From the NCBI RefSeq assembly GCF_031143425.1, contig NC_090450.1, positions 167,207,486 through 167,271,485 on the forward strand: 64,000 nt of DNA, in the 5' to 3' direction. Positions within the stretch are counted from its first letter, which is position 1. Every line of letters begins with the position of its first letter. The notes below the pieces were generated by a model. The model was not told where the DNA came from and made no database searches. It was given only the letters and a program-made list of their open reading frames with translations. The translations under genes were made by a program, and so were the position numbers. Of the stretch, positions 24,670-36,556 are shown in pieces. Origin of the DNA: Pleurodeles waltl. Lineage: Eukaryota; Chordata; Amphibia; Caudata; Salamandridae.

Positions 24670-26675
24670 ATATCTGTCAGACCATGCCCAATGATGAGAC
24701 ATGTCCTACACATACAAGTTGCCAATCCTCTGTACTTGATAGGGCAAGCGTGACATCAAGTACCCCAAAGGAAAATGAAAATCCCAGGCCATGTGATCAC
24801 ATATGTGCATGTGTCTGTCTGCATGGAACTGCTCATTGCTCTGCTGAAGAGCTCTCATGATGAGGCTAGATCCCCACCCAACACCCCCTAATCCCAATGC
24901 TGAGGCTACATTGACTCTTGACACAATCAGGGGCCTGATGCATGTGCACAGTGGACTGAGTAGAGTGGAGCAGAGTCAACCTGCACCAAAACATGCAACC
25001 ATGGGGTATAAAAAGTCCCATAGTAGTAATGATGACTAGGCTGCCATCATTGCCTGACTGCTACACAGTTGAGTGCCATTGTATATGAAAGTCATAACAA
25101 ACATGTTATGGTCAATTGTAAGTACATAGTTTGTGGCATGCACACATATGCCTGATTTCTCTGCACACATGTACCACTTAAATGGCACAGACCTGGTATT
25201 GTGTATTGGAGTCTGCACAAAAGTCAACATTCCACTAACAAAAATGCATTTGTATCACATGATCATTGATAGACTTAAATGACCATCAGATGTGTTCCCA
25301 CGTACAGAAACATAGGTGGCACTGATATGACTCCACAGTCATTTAACAATGTCCAACATGAGTCATGCAGGAAGATACATATTTGAGGTTTCATATCCCA
25401 TGAACACACCACTGTAGCAAATTTTACACATACGACACTACACATGTCTTTCGGCACACATGGCACATACCAGCCTTCATTGACACATGTGAGTACACTA
25501 TCTTCTGCGTCATAGATGCATGGGGAACCATATGTTCCACGTGTAGCAGAGCATCATGAACCCTGAACCTAACAACACACCACAGTGTGGACACACATGC
25601 ACTCACGTTGCCAGGGGTAATATGAAATCAAACCATCCATAGTTCACTTTATCCTCTGAGTCTGATTTTTCAAAGGTATCACATGCATGACAATGTATTG
25701 GACATAGCCCATCATATCTATTGTGTTTTTGTTAAAAATACATTTGTAAATCAGAAATGACAATGTGGTAGACCCACATATATGTGTTTTATCACATATG
25801 TACACTCCTAGTACATGTGGTAACGTATGTGGACAAAGTTGAGCAACACATGCACATTTGCAAATGGTAACAATCATCGCATGCATCAGATACACATATT
25901 AACGTAATGGTAACACATACCGATGTTACTGTTAAAATATGAACGTACATTCACACAGGTAGCCATACCATGAATCTGGGTGCGCTGTCAGCCTTTCCAA
26001 CAAAATCCATGCATTCCTGTTATGTGTCCAAAATTTTTACGCAAATGTCAACCTTCCATACTCGGCAATGCCAAAAAATTACACCTGGCCCCTGCGCTTC
26101 AATCGGAAGCCCACATGCTTTGCCAGCCTTCCTGGGAAGGAATACCACGCATTACCATCATGCTTCAAATTTTATGACGCAAACGCCAATACACCGTACA
26201 TTGCAAATCATAAAATGACACCTGGCCCCAGTGCATCAATCACAAGTTTTGAGGCCTTTTCGGCCTCAGTGGGATAAAACTGAAGCACAACCGTCATGCA
26301 TCAAAAAAGAGACACATATCAGAAAACGTGATGCACACACCAGTAAGTGATGAAACAGGATTTCCTGGCTGCATGCATGGTACAGTGATTTCACTTTCAG
26401 TTTCACTTCAGTCTTTTTGTATATGACTGTGTGAGGGTGTGGGGAGCTTGTGCTGGTGGAGGAGTGGTGTTTTAGGAGGTTTTTGTGCTGTATCCTGTTG
26501 CTGTTGTGTGCTTTTTGTTTTTCTTCAGTCTTTTGTAGTGTTTTTGTCCTGCATTTGTCATTGTATTGTGGGGTGTTTGTCTTGGGGTGGCATAGTTTGT
26601 TGGGGTATTTGGGATTAGGTGGGGTAGTTAAATCTTATTTTTTTGGGGCCCTTTCATTTGCAGTCCTCATAGTTT
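24670..26675. other. No gene recognised; CATGTG-rich
   Basis: The phrases acacctggcccctgcgcttcaat and acacctggccccagtgcatcaat recur about 135 bp apart (about 26083 and 26218), a diverged short duplication. T/G-rich sequence occupies 26400-26650 just before the SANT exon. Confidence 0.35.
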
Positions 26676-26678
26676 GAA

Positions 26679-26964
26679 ATGACTGAGAAAGAGAGAGCAA
26701 CAAGGATGATGGCAGATGAACAGGAAGGGTTAATCTGGCTGGTGCAGCATTACCTCCCCATGATGCTAATTTTGGGTGGCTGGGTAATACATGGCTACCC
26801 CACAAAGGCACAGTAGCTGTGGTGGGGCAAGGTGCTCCACCACCTATGCAGAATATTCGGAGTTGTGTGCACTGACAACCAGTTAAAACATTGTTGGGCA
26901 GACCTCATAGCACGTGAGCAAGATCTACTGGATCACCTAGGGGTTCAGATTGGTGGACCCGTCG
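26679..26964 (+). pseudogene. Harbinger SANT-like accessory gene, exon 1
   Basis: The ATG at 26679 opens MTEKERATRMMADEQEGLIW, then LVQHYLPMML. After an in-frame TAG (following GYPTKAQ) the frame continues LWWGKVLHHLCRIFGVVCTD, then NQLKHCWADLIAREQDLLDH. This is a trihelix/SANT-like pattern with Trp spacing and the CWADL block in place of the usual RW-DL. The exon ends at a donor, gtcg|gtaagt (26964/26965). The phase (one base left over) fits the acceptor at 45883, so exon 2 is probably 45884-46364, now about 19 kb away because two large elements inserted into the intron. Confidence 0.55.
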
Positions 26965-26969
26965 GTAAG

Positions 26970-27608
26970 TACCCCATTTGCTTAGCAGCATCCTTATTTG
27001 CATGTGCATGACAGACGGACATAAGGTTGACTATATAGCATGTTTTGTCAAGGGTCAGGACAGGTTGTTTTGAGCCTGATTTAAGAGCCCTTAAAGCCAC
27101 CTTAGCGCTCCCATTGTGAAATTAATTTATAGTTGACACTAAGGAAGTGCTGAAGTATAATTTTCCCTGCACCATATTAACAAAGTGGTGCGATGCATGC
27201 GTAGGACCACTTTGTTAAGCCTTGCACAACATGATGGCTGCGCCGGGCATAATGTATGCGAGAGGGGCCTACCCCTGTTAGGGGGGCGAATAAATGGGGT
27301 GAGAATTCCTTTAATATATCCTTGAGCCATTTTTCCTGCACTTTCAACGCCTGCTCAGAGCCCATGTTAAAAGGGGGCATACCATTGAATATGATGTGGC
27401 CTCTAGGTACTCCAATCGGAGTTGCGTCAAAACTTTGGTGCTAGTCCTGCAGAGTTCATCATGTGTGTCCAAATAAAATGACACAATTGCCCACTAACCT
27501 GCTCCGTGGTGCGCCGTATATTATATACGGTGCACACATGTGGGGGAAAGGCGGGCACTAAGGGGTTGCAAGGATAGTTGCGATGCACTAGGTGCAGCAC
27601 CACTCTCC
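26970..27608. other. Intron remnant of the split SANT gene
   Basis: No gene. A short inverted repeat occurs at about 27535-27548 (ccgtatattatatacgg, near cgtggtgcg). The segment ends at the TTAA site of the next element. Confidence 0.35.
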
Positions 27609-27759
27609 TTAACCCCTCGGGTGCCCTTGACGTAACAGTTACATCCTGGCCAGCACCGCTCAGGTGCCCAGGACTTAACCATTACGTCCAGATAGGGGCT
27701 CTTGGAGGAAGAGCTAATGCTCCTCTGGGGGCCTCACCCCCACTCCCCTGGGCAGGGAT

Positions 27760-28014
27760 GGAAGGGGAATCGCTTCCCCTTCCACCCTGACTCCGTCTGA
27801 CACCGCCATGGCATCTGATGAGGTCAGCACTCGATCGCGCGCTGACTTCATCAGAGGCCTACTCGATCGGAGGAGAAATGAAAAAGCATTTCTCCTCCGA
27901 TCACATGGAGGGGGCGAGAGAGGCATGGAAGGAGAGGAAAGACCTTTCCTCTCCTTTCATGTCTCTCTCAGCATTTCTGCTGCCTAATCGCGCATCATCA
28001 GGCAGCAGAAATGC
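27760..28014. repeat. Cluster of five consecutive palindromes
   Basis: Hairpins at 27760-27783 (ggaaggggaa arms), 27814-27855, 27865-27902 (gatcggaggagaaatg arms), 27916-27969 and 27971-28014 (gcatttctgctgcct arms). Loops are 4 to 14 bases. The layout is like the serial-hairpin elements at 12873 and 16988, but the sequences are unrelated. Confidence 0.75.
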
Positions 28015-28060
28015 CACAAGACAGCAGGGATTTAAAAAATATATATATTCATACCTAAGA

Positions 28061-28860
28061 GGAGCGGCCCCTTGGGCAAGGGCCGCTCCCCAGGGGAGCA
28101 AAATATTTGTAGGCCTTTTCTGCCCCCCACCAGGGCCAGCGTGGCTTATTATAATTAGGCCGATCTGCCCCCCAGGAGGGGCAGAAACCCCTAGACACCA
28201 GGGACCTTTTTTTGTGTGTTTTTTTTATTATGTGGGGAGCGACCCCTTAGGCAAAGATCACTAATCCTGGTGGGAGCAAATTTGTTTTAGGCCATTTCTG
28301 CCCTATTGTAATTAGGCCGAAACTCCTAGACACCAGGATTTTTTTATTTTTTTGGCTTATTTTATTTTTTTATATGTGGGGAGCGACCCCTTAGGCAAGG
28401 GTCGCTCCCCTGGGGAGCAAATTCTCTTTAGGCCACTTTTGCCCCCCTTGCGGGCAGATCAGCCTATTTTTATTATCCCAATCGGCCCCCCTTGGGGGCA
28501 GAAACCACTAGATTTTTATTTTTTTGCTTCATTTTCACGCAAGGGAAGCAACTCCTTAGGCAAGTGTCGTTCCTCGGAGGGCAAATTTATTTTAGGCCAT
28601 TTCTGCCCCAGATTGGCCTATTTGTATTGGGCTGATCTGCCCGGGGGGGGGGGGGGACAAACCAGGCACCAGGGATTGGTGTGTGTGTATGTGTGTTGTG
28701 TGTGTTTGTTTGGGGGGGCAGCCCCTTGGGCAAGAGTCGCTCTCCATGGGGGCACATTACTATTGGCCATATCTGCCCCCCCCATTGGGGGCAGATCAGC
28801 CTATTTTTGGAAGGCCAATCTGCCCCGGAGGCAGAAAGCCCACCAGAGACCAGGGAAGAT
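28061..28860 (+). repeat. Five tandem units of about 165 bp
   Basis: Units start near 28061, 28235, 28379, 28543 and 28714, each with a version of gagcgaccccttaggcaagg, then gtcgctcccc, later ggccatttctgcccc, and a T-run. Each unit itself contains an inverted pair (gcgacccctt-ggcaa / ggtcgctcc). Units are diverged, with spacing 144 to 174. Confidence 0.7.
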
Positions 28861-29498
28861 TTTTTTTTAAATAAGAGGGTGGGGTTATGGCCATACCTCA
28901 ACCACAAATAAATGGGACCAGTTTCGGTTTTACATTTGGGCCATTAGAGCTTGGTTAACTCTCAAAATCGTCCCACTTGGAAGGGTGAGAGCTGCACTGT
29001 TTGGACTTTGGGACGTTGCCATGTAGAGAAATTCACAAGACCTAGACACATCTGAAAACTAAACATCTGGGTAAGTCCAGGGTGGTGTGCTTCACATGCT
29101 CCCCGCACCATTTTCTTACCCAAAATGCCATGCAAACCTCCAAATTTGCTGGAAATCACACACTTTGTCCACATTTTTGTGATGGAACCTTCTGGAATCA
29201 GCAGAAAACCCCATAATCTGTACCACCCAGCATTGTCTCTTCTATACCGATAAAAATTCAGACTAAAATGTTTTTATTTCAAACTGCCCTTTTGGACCCG
29301 CTTTGGTTCCCCCTCAATTTCGTCAAGTTTTTGCTCTTTCCTGTCACAGGCACTTAGCCCACCTACACAAGTCAGGTATAATTTTTACCGGAAGACTCAG
29401 GGGAACGTTGGGTGGTAGGAAATTTGTCCCGGTGCGGTGATCCCACACAGAAATGTGGGAAAATATGGATTTTTTAGCTAAATTTGAGTTTTGCTGAG

Positions 29499-30960
29499 GA
29501 TTCTGGGTAAGACAACACTGGGGGATCCAGGTAAGTCACATCTCCCTGGACTCCCTCGGGTGTCTAGTTTTCAGAACTGTGTGGGTTTGGTAGGTTTCCC
29601 TGTGTGGCTGCTGAGCCCAGGACCAAAAACGCAGGTGCCCCATGCAAAAACAGGTAGTTTTGTATCTGATCATTTTGATGTGTCTAGATAGTATTTTGGG
29701 GCATTTCCTTTCACAGACACGAGGCCTACCCACACAAGTGGGATACTATTTTTATTGGGAGGCTTGGGGGAACGCTGGGTGGAAGGAAATTGTGGCTCCT
29801 CACAGATTCCAGAACTTTCTTTCACCGAAATGTGAGGAAAAGGTGTTTTTTTGGCCTAATTTGAGGTTTGCAAAGAATTCTGAGTAATAGAACCTGGTGA
29901 GAGCCCCACAAGTCACCCGATCTTGGATTCCCCTAGATGTCTAGTTTTAAAAAATGCACAGGTTTGGTAGGTTTCCCTAGGTGTCGGCTGAGCTAGAGGC
30001 CAAATTCCACATCTGGGCACTTTGCAAAAAACAGCTCTGTTTTGTTGAGGAAAATGTGATGTGTACATGTTGTGTTATGGGGCATTTCCTGTCGCGGGTG
30101 CGAGGCGTACCCACACTAGTGAAGTACCATTTTTATCGGGAGACGTGGGGGAACGCTGGGTGGAAGGAACTTTTTGGCACCTCTCAGATTCCAGACCTTT
30201 CTGTCACCGAAATGTGAGTAAAAAGTGTTTTTTGGGCCAAATTTTGAGGTTTGCAAAGGATTCTGGGTAACAGAACCTGGTGAGAGCCCCACAAGATACC
30301 CCATATTGCATTCCCCCAGGTGTTTAGTTTTCAAAAATGCACAGGTTTGGTAGGTTTCCTTAGGTGCCGGCTGAGCTAGAGGCCAAATTCCACAGCTAGG
30401 CACTTTCCAAAAAACACGTCAGATTTCTTTGGGAAAATGTGATATGTCTACATTGTGTTTTGGGGGCATTTCCTGTCGTGGGCACTAGGTCTACCCACAC
30501 AAATGAGGTACCATTTTTATCGGGAGACTTGGGGCAACGCTGGGTGGAAGGAAATCTGTGGCTCCTCTCAGATTTCAGAACCTTCTGTCACTGAAATGTG
30601 AGGAAAAAGTGTTTTTTGGCCAAATGTTGAAGTTCGCAGAGGATTCTGGGTAACAGAACCTTGTGAGAGCCCCACAAGTCACCCCATCTTGGATTTCCAT
30701 ATGTGTCTAGTTTTAAAAAATGCACCGGTTTGGTAGGTTTCCCTAGGTGCCGGTTAAGCTAGAGATCAAATTCCACAGCTAGGCACTTTACAAAAAACAC
30801 GTCAGTTTTCAATGTAAAAATGTGATGTGTCCACGTTGTGTGTCCTGTCTTGGCCATTATGCCTACCCACACAAGTGAGGTACAATTTACATCGGGAGAC
30901 TTGGGGGAAAACAGAATAGCAGAACAAGTGTTAATGCCCCTTGTCTTTCTCTACATTTTT
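29499..30960 (+). repeat. About four tandem units of about 380 bp
   Basis: Unit starts marked by the phrase ggattctgggtaa lie near 29499, 29877, 30258 and 30639, a period of 378 to 381. Shared phrases include gagagccccacaagtcaccc, tttggtaggtttccctaggt, ggcatttcctgtcgcgggc and cgggagacttgggggaacgc. A related half-unit lies inverted at about 28960-29170. Confidence 0.75.
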
Positions 30961-31985
30961 CCTTCCAAATATAATACAGAGTGTAAAAAAGGACATCTGT
31001 TTGAGAAATGCCCTGTAATTCACATACTAGAATGGGGACCCCAGGGATCAGAGATATGCAAATAATCACTGCTACTCAACATCTGATCTTGTACCCATTT
31101 TGGAAACACAAAGGTTTTCTTGATACCTATTTTTCACTCTTTTTATTAAACCGAATGAATTGCTGTATACCCGGTATACAATGATAACCCATTGCAAGGT
31201 GCAGCTCATTTATTGGCTCTGGGTACCTAGGGTTTTTGATAAACCTACAAGCCCTATATATTTCCCTGCAACTAGAAGAGTCCAGACGACGTAACTGTAT
31301 ATTCCTTCCACAAATCTGACATCGCCGGAAAAAGTTACAGAGTAAAACGTGAAAAAAAATGGCTGTTTTTTTGGCTCAATTTCAATATTTTTTAATTTCA
31401 GCTGTTATTTTCTGTAGGAAAACTTTATAGGCTCTACACAAATCATCCCTTGCTGAATTCAGAATGTTGTCTACGTCTACTTTTTAGAAATGTTTAGCTC
31501 TCCGGGATCCAGCACTGGTTTTATACTCATTTCTATCACTAACTGGAAGCAGGCTAAAAGTACAAAAAATAGTAAAAATGGGGTATGTCCCAGTAAAATG
31601 CCTACGATTGTGTTTAAAAATGTGGTTTTTGTTCAGGTCTGTCTGTTCCTGAAATATGGGGAGATGGTGATTTTAACACCACAAACCCTTTGTAGATGCC
31701 ATTTTCAGGTACAAAATCACAAGTCTTCTTCTGCAGCCCTTTTTTCCCATTTTTCTTTTTTTTAAAGAAATTGTTGCTGTATTTTGGCTAATTTCTTGGT
31801 CTCCTTCAGGGGAACCCACAAACTCTGGGTACCTCTAGAATCCCTAGGATGTTGGAAAACAAGGGTGCAAATTTGGCAGGGGTAGCTTATGTGGTCAAAA
31901 AGTTATGAGGGTCTAAGCACAACCTGCCCCAAATAGACAAAAAAAGGCACCTGAGGGGAAACAGGTCTGGCAGTGTGGGGATTAA

Positions 31986-33212
31986 ATCTGACCCTTTGTG
32001 TCTTTGACCAACGGCATTTAAGGAAGGCTTCCTGCACATTCTTCTTTGTGTATATTGTGTGTCCCCTACACCCCATAATGTTTCAATTATTCAACACTCA
32101 TTTGCTGTATTTGTACCACAGGTTTGCCCCCTTTTACCTACAGTATGCGGTAGGCCTCCATCTGCGCCAGCACTAGCACATTACTCAGCAGCCTGCACCA
32201 ACGCAGGCATACTTGGACCACAGCGCAAGTGTGTCTGTATTGAGGGGAGTGTATATGCGCTGGGTGGTATCCCTTCCTGGACATAAATAGTCTACTATGG
32301 TGGCACTGGCTGCTCACATAGTAGTGGCAAGACATTCGTAATGTTATTCAGTTAATGTGCCAGTAGGGACAACTACGTGAACATAAGGAAACTGCCATGG
32401 CATTTTAGCTCTATTGTGTGTGCCTTTGAATGGTGCACACTTATCAGAAACAACAAACAAGGCTGAATCAATGCATTCGTCAACACTTTGCTGTGCTCAC
32501 ACCACCCCTGGGCAGTTGTTAGTCTTTTGACACTGATAATGAGTAAGATGTCTTCAACATCTGGGGCAGGATCAAAAGCAATGGAGGTTACATTGGGACG
32601 GCCACTGCACCAATCACTGCATGCCTCTCTGATGCAGAATTCTGCGTCATGCTGCCCCATATGGACATGGAGGTATAACAAAACAAAACATCTGCATTAC
32701 AAATCTATGTACATATGGTGCAGTAAAATGCACCACAGGAGCGTCAGGGAAAGTGACGCTTGGGTGGTACCAGGGCCTCCATTATTTGGCCCTTTGTCTC
32801 ACGTACATATTTTTAATGTTTGGCAGTTGTTCTGACCTACCACTAACTTGACTTGCTTACTCAGCTTAGCAAGTTGAATGTGAAACTGTTGTGTATGCAC
32901 AGAAATGTCCAAAAATCACTAAGCTATGTATTGCAGGTGGGCCTCCATCAGTGGAGAAGTGTCCCGATTTAAAGACCCCGATGCAGCCCGTAAATGTCAC
33001 CTTGTGCGTCACATGTGTCATTCCAGGATTTTGTGTGAGCGGTTATGATGTGTGCAATGCAATGATGAAATGTTTTGTGTGACCAATGAGATGATGTCAT
33101 CTGAGCTAGGATATGGACATCATGTCTTGTGCTATGTTGAGGATGGAGAATGAGTTGATTGTTGCACAAGAGCTAACGTGTGCTGCTATGGAACTATGGG
33201 TGTTAGGGAAAG
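31986..33212. other. Harbinger-associated non-coding DNA, paralogous to 60650-61390
   Basis: The phrases ctgcaccaacgcaggcatac, caccacccctgggcagttg and atctggggcaggatcaaaag have counterparts in the same order at 60795, 61008 and 61061. No open frame is supported. The segment is bounded by the TTAA element on the left and the solo LTR on the right. Confidence 0.5.
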
Positions 33213-33217
33213 GAAAG

Positions 33218-34554
33218 TGTTAGACCTGACAGCCTTAGGGTGGTCACCCCTAACTTTTTGTCTGCCTCCCTCCACTTTTCAGATACTTTTAATGCTGGTT
33301 TTTAGACTCTGCACACTTTACCACTGCTAACCAGTGCTAAAGTGCATATGCTCTCTCCCTTTAAACATGGTAACATTGGACCACACCCAATTGGGCTATT
33401 TAATTTACTTATAAGTCCCTAGTAGAGTGCACTATATGTTACCAGGGCCTGTAGATTAAAAGTAACTAGTGGGCCTGCAGCACCGATTGAGCCACCCACT
33501 TCAGTAGCCCCTTAACCTTGTCTCAGGCCTGCCATTGCAAGGCATGTGTGTGCAGTGTCACTAATAATTCAACTTGGCATTTAAAAGTACTTGCCAAGCC
33601 TGAAACTCCCCTTTTTCTACATATAAGACACCCCTAAGGTGTGCCCTAGGTACCCCTTAGGGTAGGGTGCTCTGTAGGTAAAATGCAGGACATGTACCTG
33701 TGTAGTTTACCTGTCCTGGTATTGTAAAACTCATAAATTCACTTTTACACTACTGTGAGGACTACTCCATTCATAAGGTAACATTGGGGCTGCCCTCATA
33801 CATTGTTTGACTGGCAGCTGCTGATCTGAAAGTAGTAGGAAGGTCATATTTAGTATAGCCTGAATGGTAATCCAAAATCCTTCTGACTGGTGAAGTTGGG
33901 TTTAATATTACTATTTAGAAATGCCACTTTTAGAAAGTGAGCATTTTTCTGCACTTAAATCTTTCTGTGCCTTACAATCCACGTCTGGCTGGGTTAAGTT
34001 GACAACTCCTTGAGCATTCATTCAGACTCACCCCAAACACAGGATACTCAGCCTCACTTGCATACATCTGCATTTTGAATGGGTCTTCCTGGGCTGGGAG
34101 GGTGGAGGGCCTGCTCTCACACAAAGGACTGCCACACCCCCTAATGGGATCCTGGCAGACAGGATTGAACTGAAAGGGGACCTGGTGCACTTCTGATCCA
34201 CTCTTTGAAGTCTCCCCCACTTCAAAGGCACATTTGGGTATAAAAACAGGGCCTCTGCCCTACCACATCAGACACTTCCTGGAGAAGATAACTGAACCAG
34301 AACCTGCACCTGACAAGAAGAACTGCCTGGCTGCCTAAAGGACTCACCTGACTGCTCTCTGAAGAGGACTGCTGCCTTGCTGTTGCTCTGCTGTCTTGCT
34401 GCTCTCTTGCTTTGCTGCAGAAGTGCTCTCCAAGGTCTTGGATAGAGCTTGCCTCCTGTTCCCTGAAGTCTCTGGACCAAAAAGACTTCACTCCTGCAGC
34501 TAAAATCCCCATGTGGTGAAAATTTGATGCACCGCCTGCCAAGAACGACACACA
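33218..34554 (+). repeat. Solo LTR, left part (continues at 43813)
   Basis: It starts tgttagacctgacagcc directly after gaaag (33213-33217). The other end, atttctaaca at 44684, is followed by gaaag (44685-44689). TG...CA ends and a 5-bp duplication define an LTR or LTR-like element. Without the PLE inside it, the LTR is about 2.2 kb, very long. No internal retroviral region remains, so it is a solo LTR. A TATA box lies at 34239. The PLE insertion point is at 34554. Confidence 0.75.
34239..34246 (+). promoter_or_regulatory. TATA box of the long LTR
   Basis: TATAAAAA in the context tttgggtataaaaacagg, within a GC/CT-rich stretch about 1.02 kb into the LTR. A transcription start would be expected about 25-30 bp downstream (inference). 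The old copy at 7155-9085 keeps only GGGCTATACAG at the matching place. Confidence 0.55.
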
Positions 34555-36097
34555 TATTTTTAAGACAAAAGCACATAGGAAGCAAGTCATAGGAATTGGG
34601 CGCTCACAGTGAGTCCATAAATCATAATGACAATCCAAATCTGTCACGGTGCTCCTGGCAAGAGGATCTTCCTTAATCCTCCAATGTTTCAAGGGAAACT
34701 AACAATGAACTAAAAGGTTGTCAGGGCACTCATGATCGTACAATTGAAGGTACGTAATTGTTCAAATCTTCAGTGTGGAATAACACCATAGAGAGTTCAA
34801 ATGTTCTTTAATTATAGACATATAGAGTCCACCTTGATACAAGAAAATCGTCCTTAAATTTCGATAATATATACAGCAAACACAGCCAACACGTGTTTCG
34901 TCTTATGAGAATGTATTCCCACAGACTTCATCAGGGCTGGAAAAAATATATGAGAAGAAAAACCATTGTTGTAAAACATATTTAGACATTCAGAGCAGAT
35001 CTTAAACTAACTTCTCGTGATATTTGTGAGAAACAAACCATGCCATCTGTAAGTTAGAGTTCCAGATAATATAATAGAAAATGTTCTATTACTAACTCAT
35101 GCCCATTGGCAGGTTATACCAAAATGTGGGATCATCGTTTGTTTTCAATAGTGAGAAAGTAGAATTTGAAACACAAAGTAAAGTTTCCATGCGTAGAAAA
35201 CTATCCTAACATAAGTGTGAAATTGTCCCACATAAAAGAATAGAACAATCAACAGATAGGGAGAAATCGCCCCTAAGTTTAAGAGTCAACGAAACTCACC
35301 AAAAATCAAATACAATGTGAAAATAGGGAGATACCTCCCACTATGCACCCCAATTAAGTGGAACAAACAGAGTACAAAAAAATTATTTTTATAGCAAATT
35401 TAAAACCAAAACAGCATACCTTATAATCAAGTATGTATTATTTGAAATCTACTCATTTCCAAGCATTATCTAGTCGAATCTGTAGATATAACCAAAAAGT
35501 ATATTCAGTAGTGGTCCAGGTGTATTTGCAAAGCCAGACAATGACACTATTTTAAAACTGACTAACATAGTCACAGAGTAAGTATAGCCCCCCAGGTGAG
35601 ACTGACCTTCATTACGTGTATAGAGTCCTACATTAAGTCATCTCATACAGGAATCTGCTTGTATTCCCTATCTGCGAGATTACGGGGAAAAAAAGGTAAT
35701 TAACTTAACTGAGTATACGTAAGCAATCTTAACAAATGACCATAATGTCCTAATTTAATCTCCGTAAATTTCAGCCCAACTGCAACACTCACCTATCAAC
35801 AATATCGTCTAGGAATCAAAAGGAGAACTCCGTGGTGCGAATATAACCACGGCGTTCCCAGTATCTGAAAATCTCATCGTTCGAAGAACGTACGGAGCGG
35901 ATGCAGTTTAAACAAGTCTTCCCGTCTGAAATGCGGAAATAAAAGACGGACTACGCGTCAATTGACGGGCGCCATCTTGGAAGTCCCTTATAAAGTATTC
36001 TCATGAAAAATCAAAACCGATCCAAAGCAGTATTGGAAACATTACTATAAGTATCATCAAGTAAGTCCAATCATAAACCAAAGTGACAATGTTCAAC
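34555..36097 (-). repeat. PLE terminal repeat A (3' pseudo-LTR)
   Basis: From taagacaaaagcacatagga onward it matches copy B almost base for base. The shared part ends at caaagtgacaatgtt. Between 36097 and ORF2 (36557) lies the rest of the 3' untranslated region, which also appears reversed in copy C. It contains the hammerhead-like motif at 34883-34939. Confidence 0.85.
34883..34939 (-). ncRNA. Hammerhead-ribozyme-like motif, copy A
   Basis: On -, CAGCC then CTGATGA, a hairpin with GUCU/AGAC and GGGAAU/AUUCUC arms, then GAAA, a CACGTG palindrome and TT|GGCTG. Stem I (CAGCC with GGCTG) pairs fully. Stem II pairs through two helices separated by a small internal loop. The short self-complementary stem III is like that of other minimal PLE hammerheads. 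One extra A follows CTGATGA, and the predicted cleavage triplet is GUU. Hammerheads in PLE terminal repeats are an established finding; activity here is not shown. Confidence 0.7.
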
Positions 36098-36556
36098 TAG
36101 GTCCAAACCTAAGTATCAAAGCGAGTTACTGACCACCAGGAGCGAAGAGAAAGCACCTAGAATGCGTACATTCCCCTTAGACCAAATTACATTAAATATG
36201 CCAATAAGTCACAAAACCATAATTAAATGCAAAGTCCACTATGTGTAAGAAAAAGTAGGAAATTAACAAGAGCTACTGAGTCAGTAAGAAATGTGAGTAA
36301 TACATCCAGTAACAGATCAATATTCAAATTACATTCAAGATTTGTACATAATTAAGTTCAGTGAAAGTTAAATGGTTCGCCCAAATCCCAAAATAGCCAA
36401 CACATTAATATACTTAAGTCAATAACATATATGGAAGGCAATTAGAATTGCACTATTGAATAGTGCTATGTCCTTGTGCATAGTAAGTTAATACAGGTTA
36501 AAGACAATTAGTACAAACGGTCTAGTGTACATATGTCAGGACAAATAGATATTCTA

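Larger units (their letters stand above)
27613..31981. mobile_element. TTAA-flanked non-autonomous DNA element (piggyBac/Kolobok-type target site)
   Basis: This 4.37-kb block is bounded by TTAA on both sides (27609-27612 and 31982-31985). The left end, cccctcgggtgcc, and the reverse complement of the right end, tccccacactgcc, are similar but imperfect terminal repeats. Inside, in order, are five palindromes (27760-28014), five tandem units of about 165 bp (28061-28860), an inverted half-unit (about 28960-29170), about four tandem units of about 380 bp (29499-30960), and a unique 3' segment. No transposase is present. TTAA targets are typical of piggyBac and Kolobok; the terminal bases do not decide between them. 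Confidence 0.6.

Noticed and set aside
27613..28870. Direct-repeat array that could be mistaken for CRISPR
   Set aside because: Units are about 165 bp and diverged, without constant repeats and unique spacers, and the window is eukaryotic with introns and transposons.
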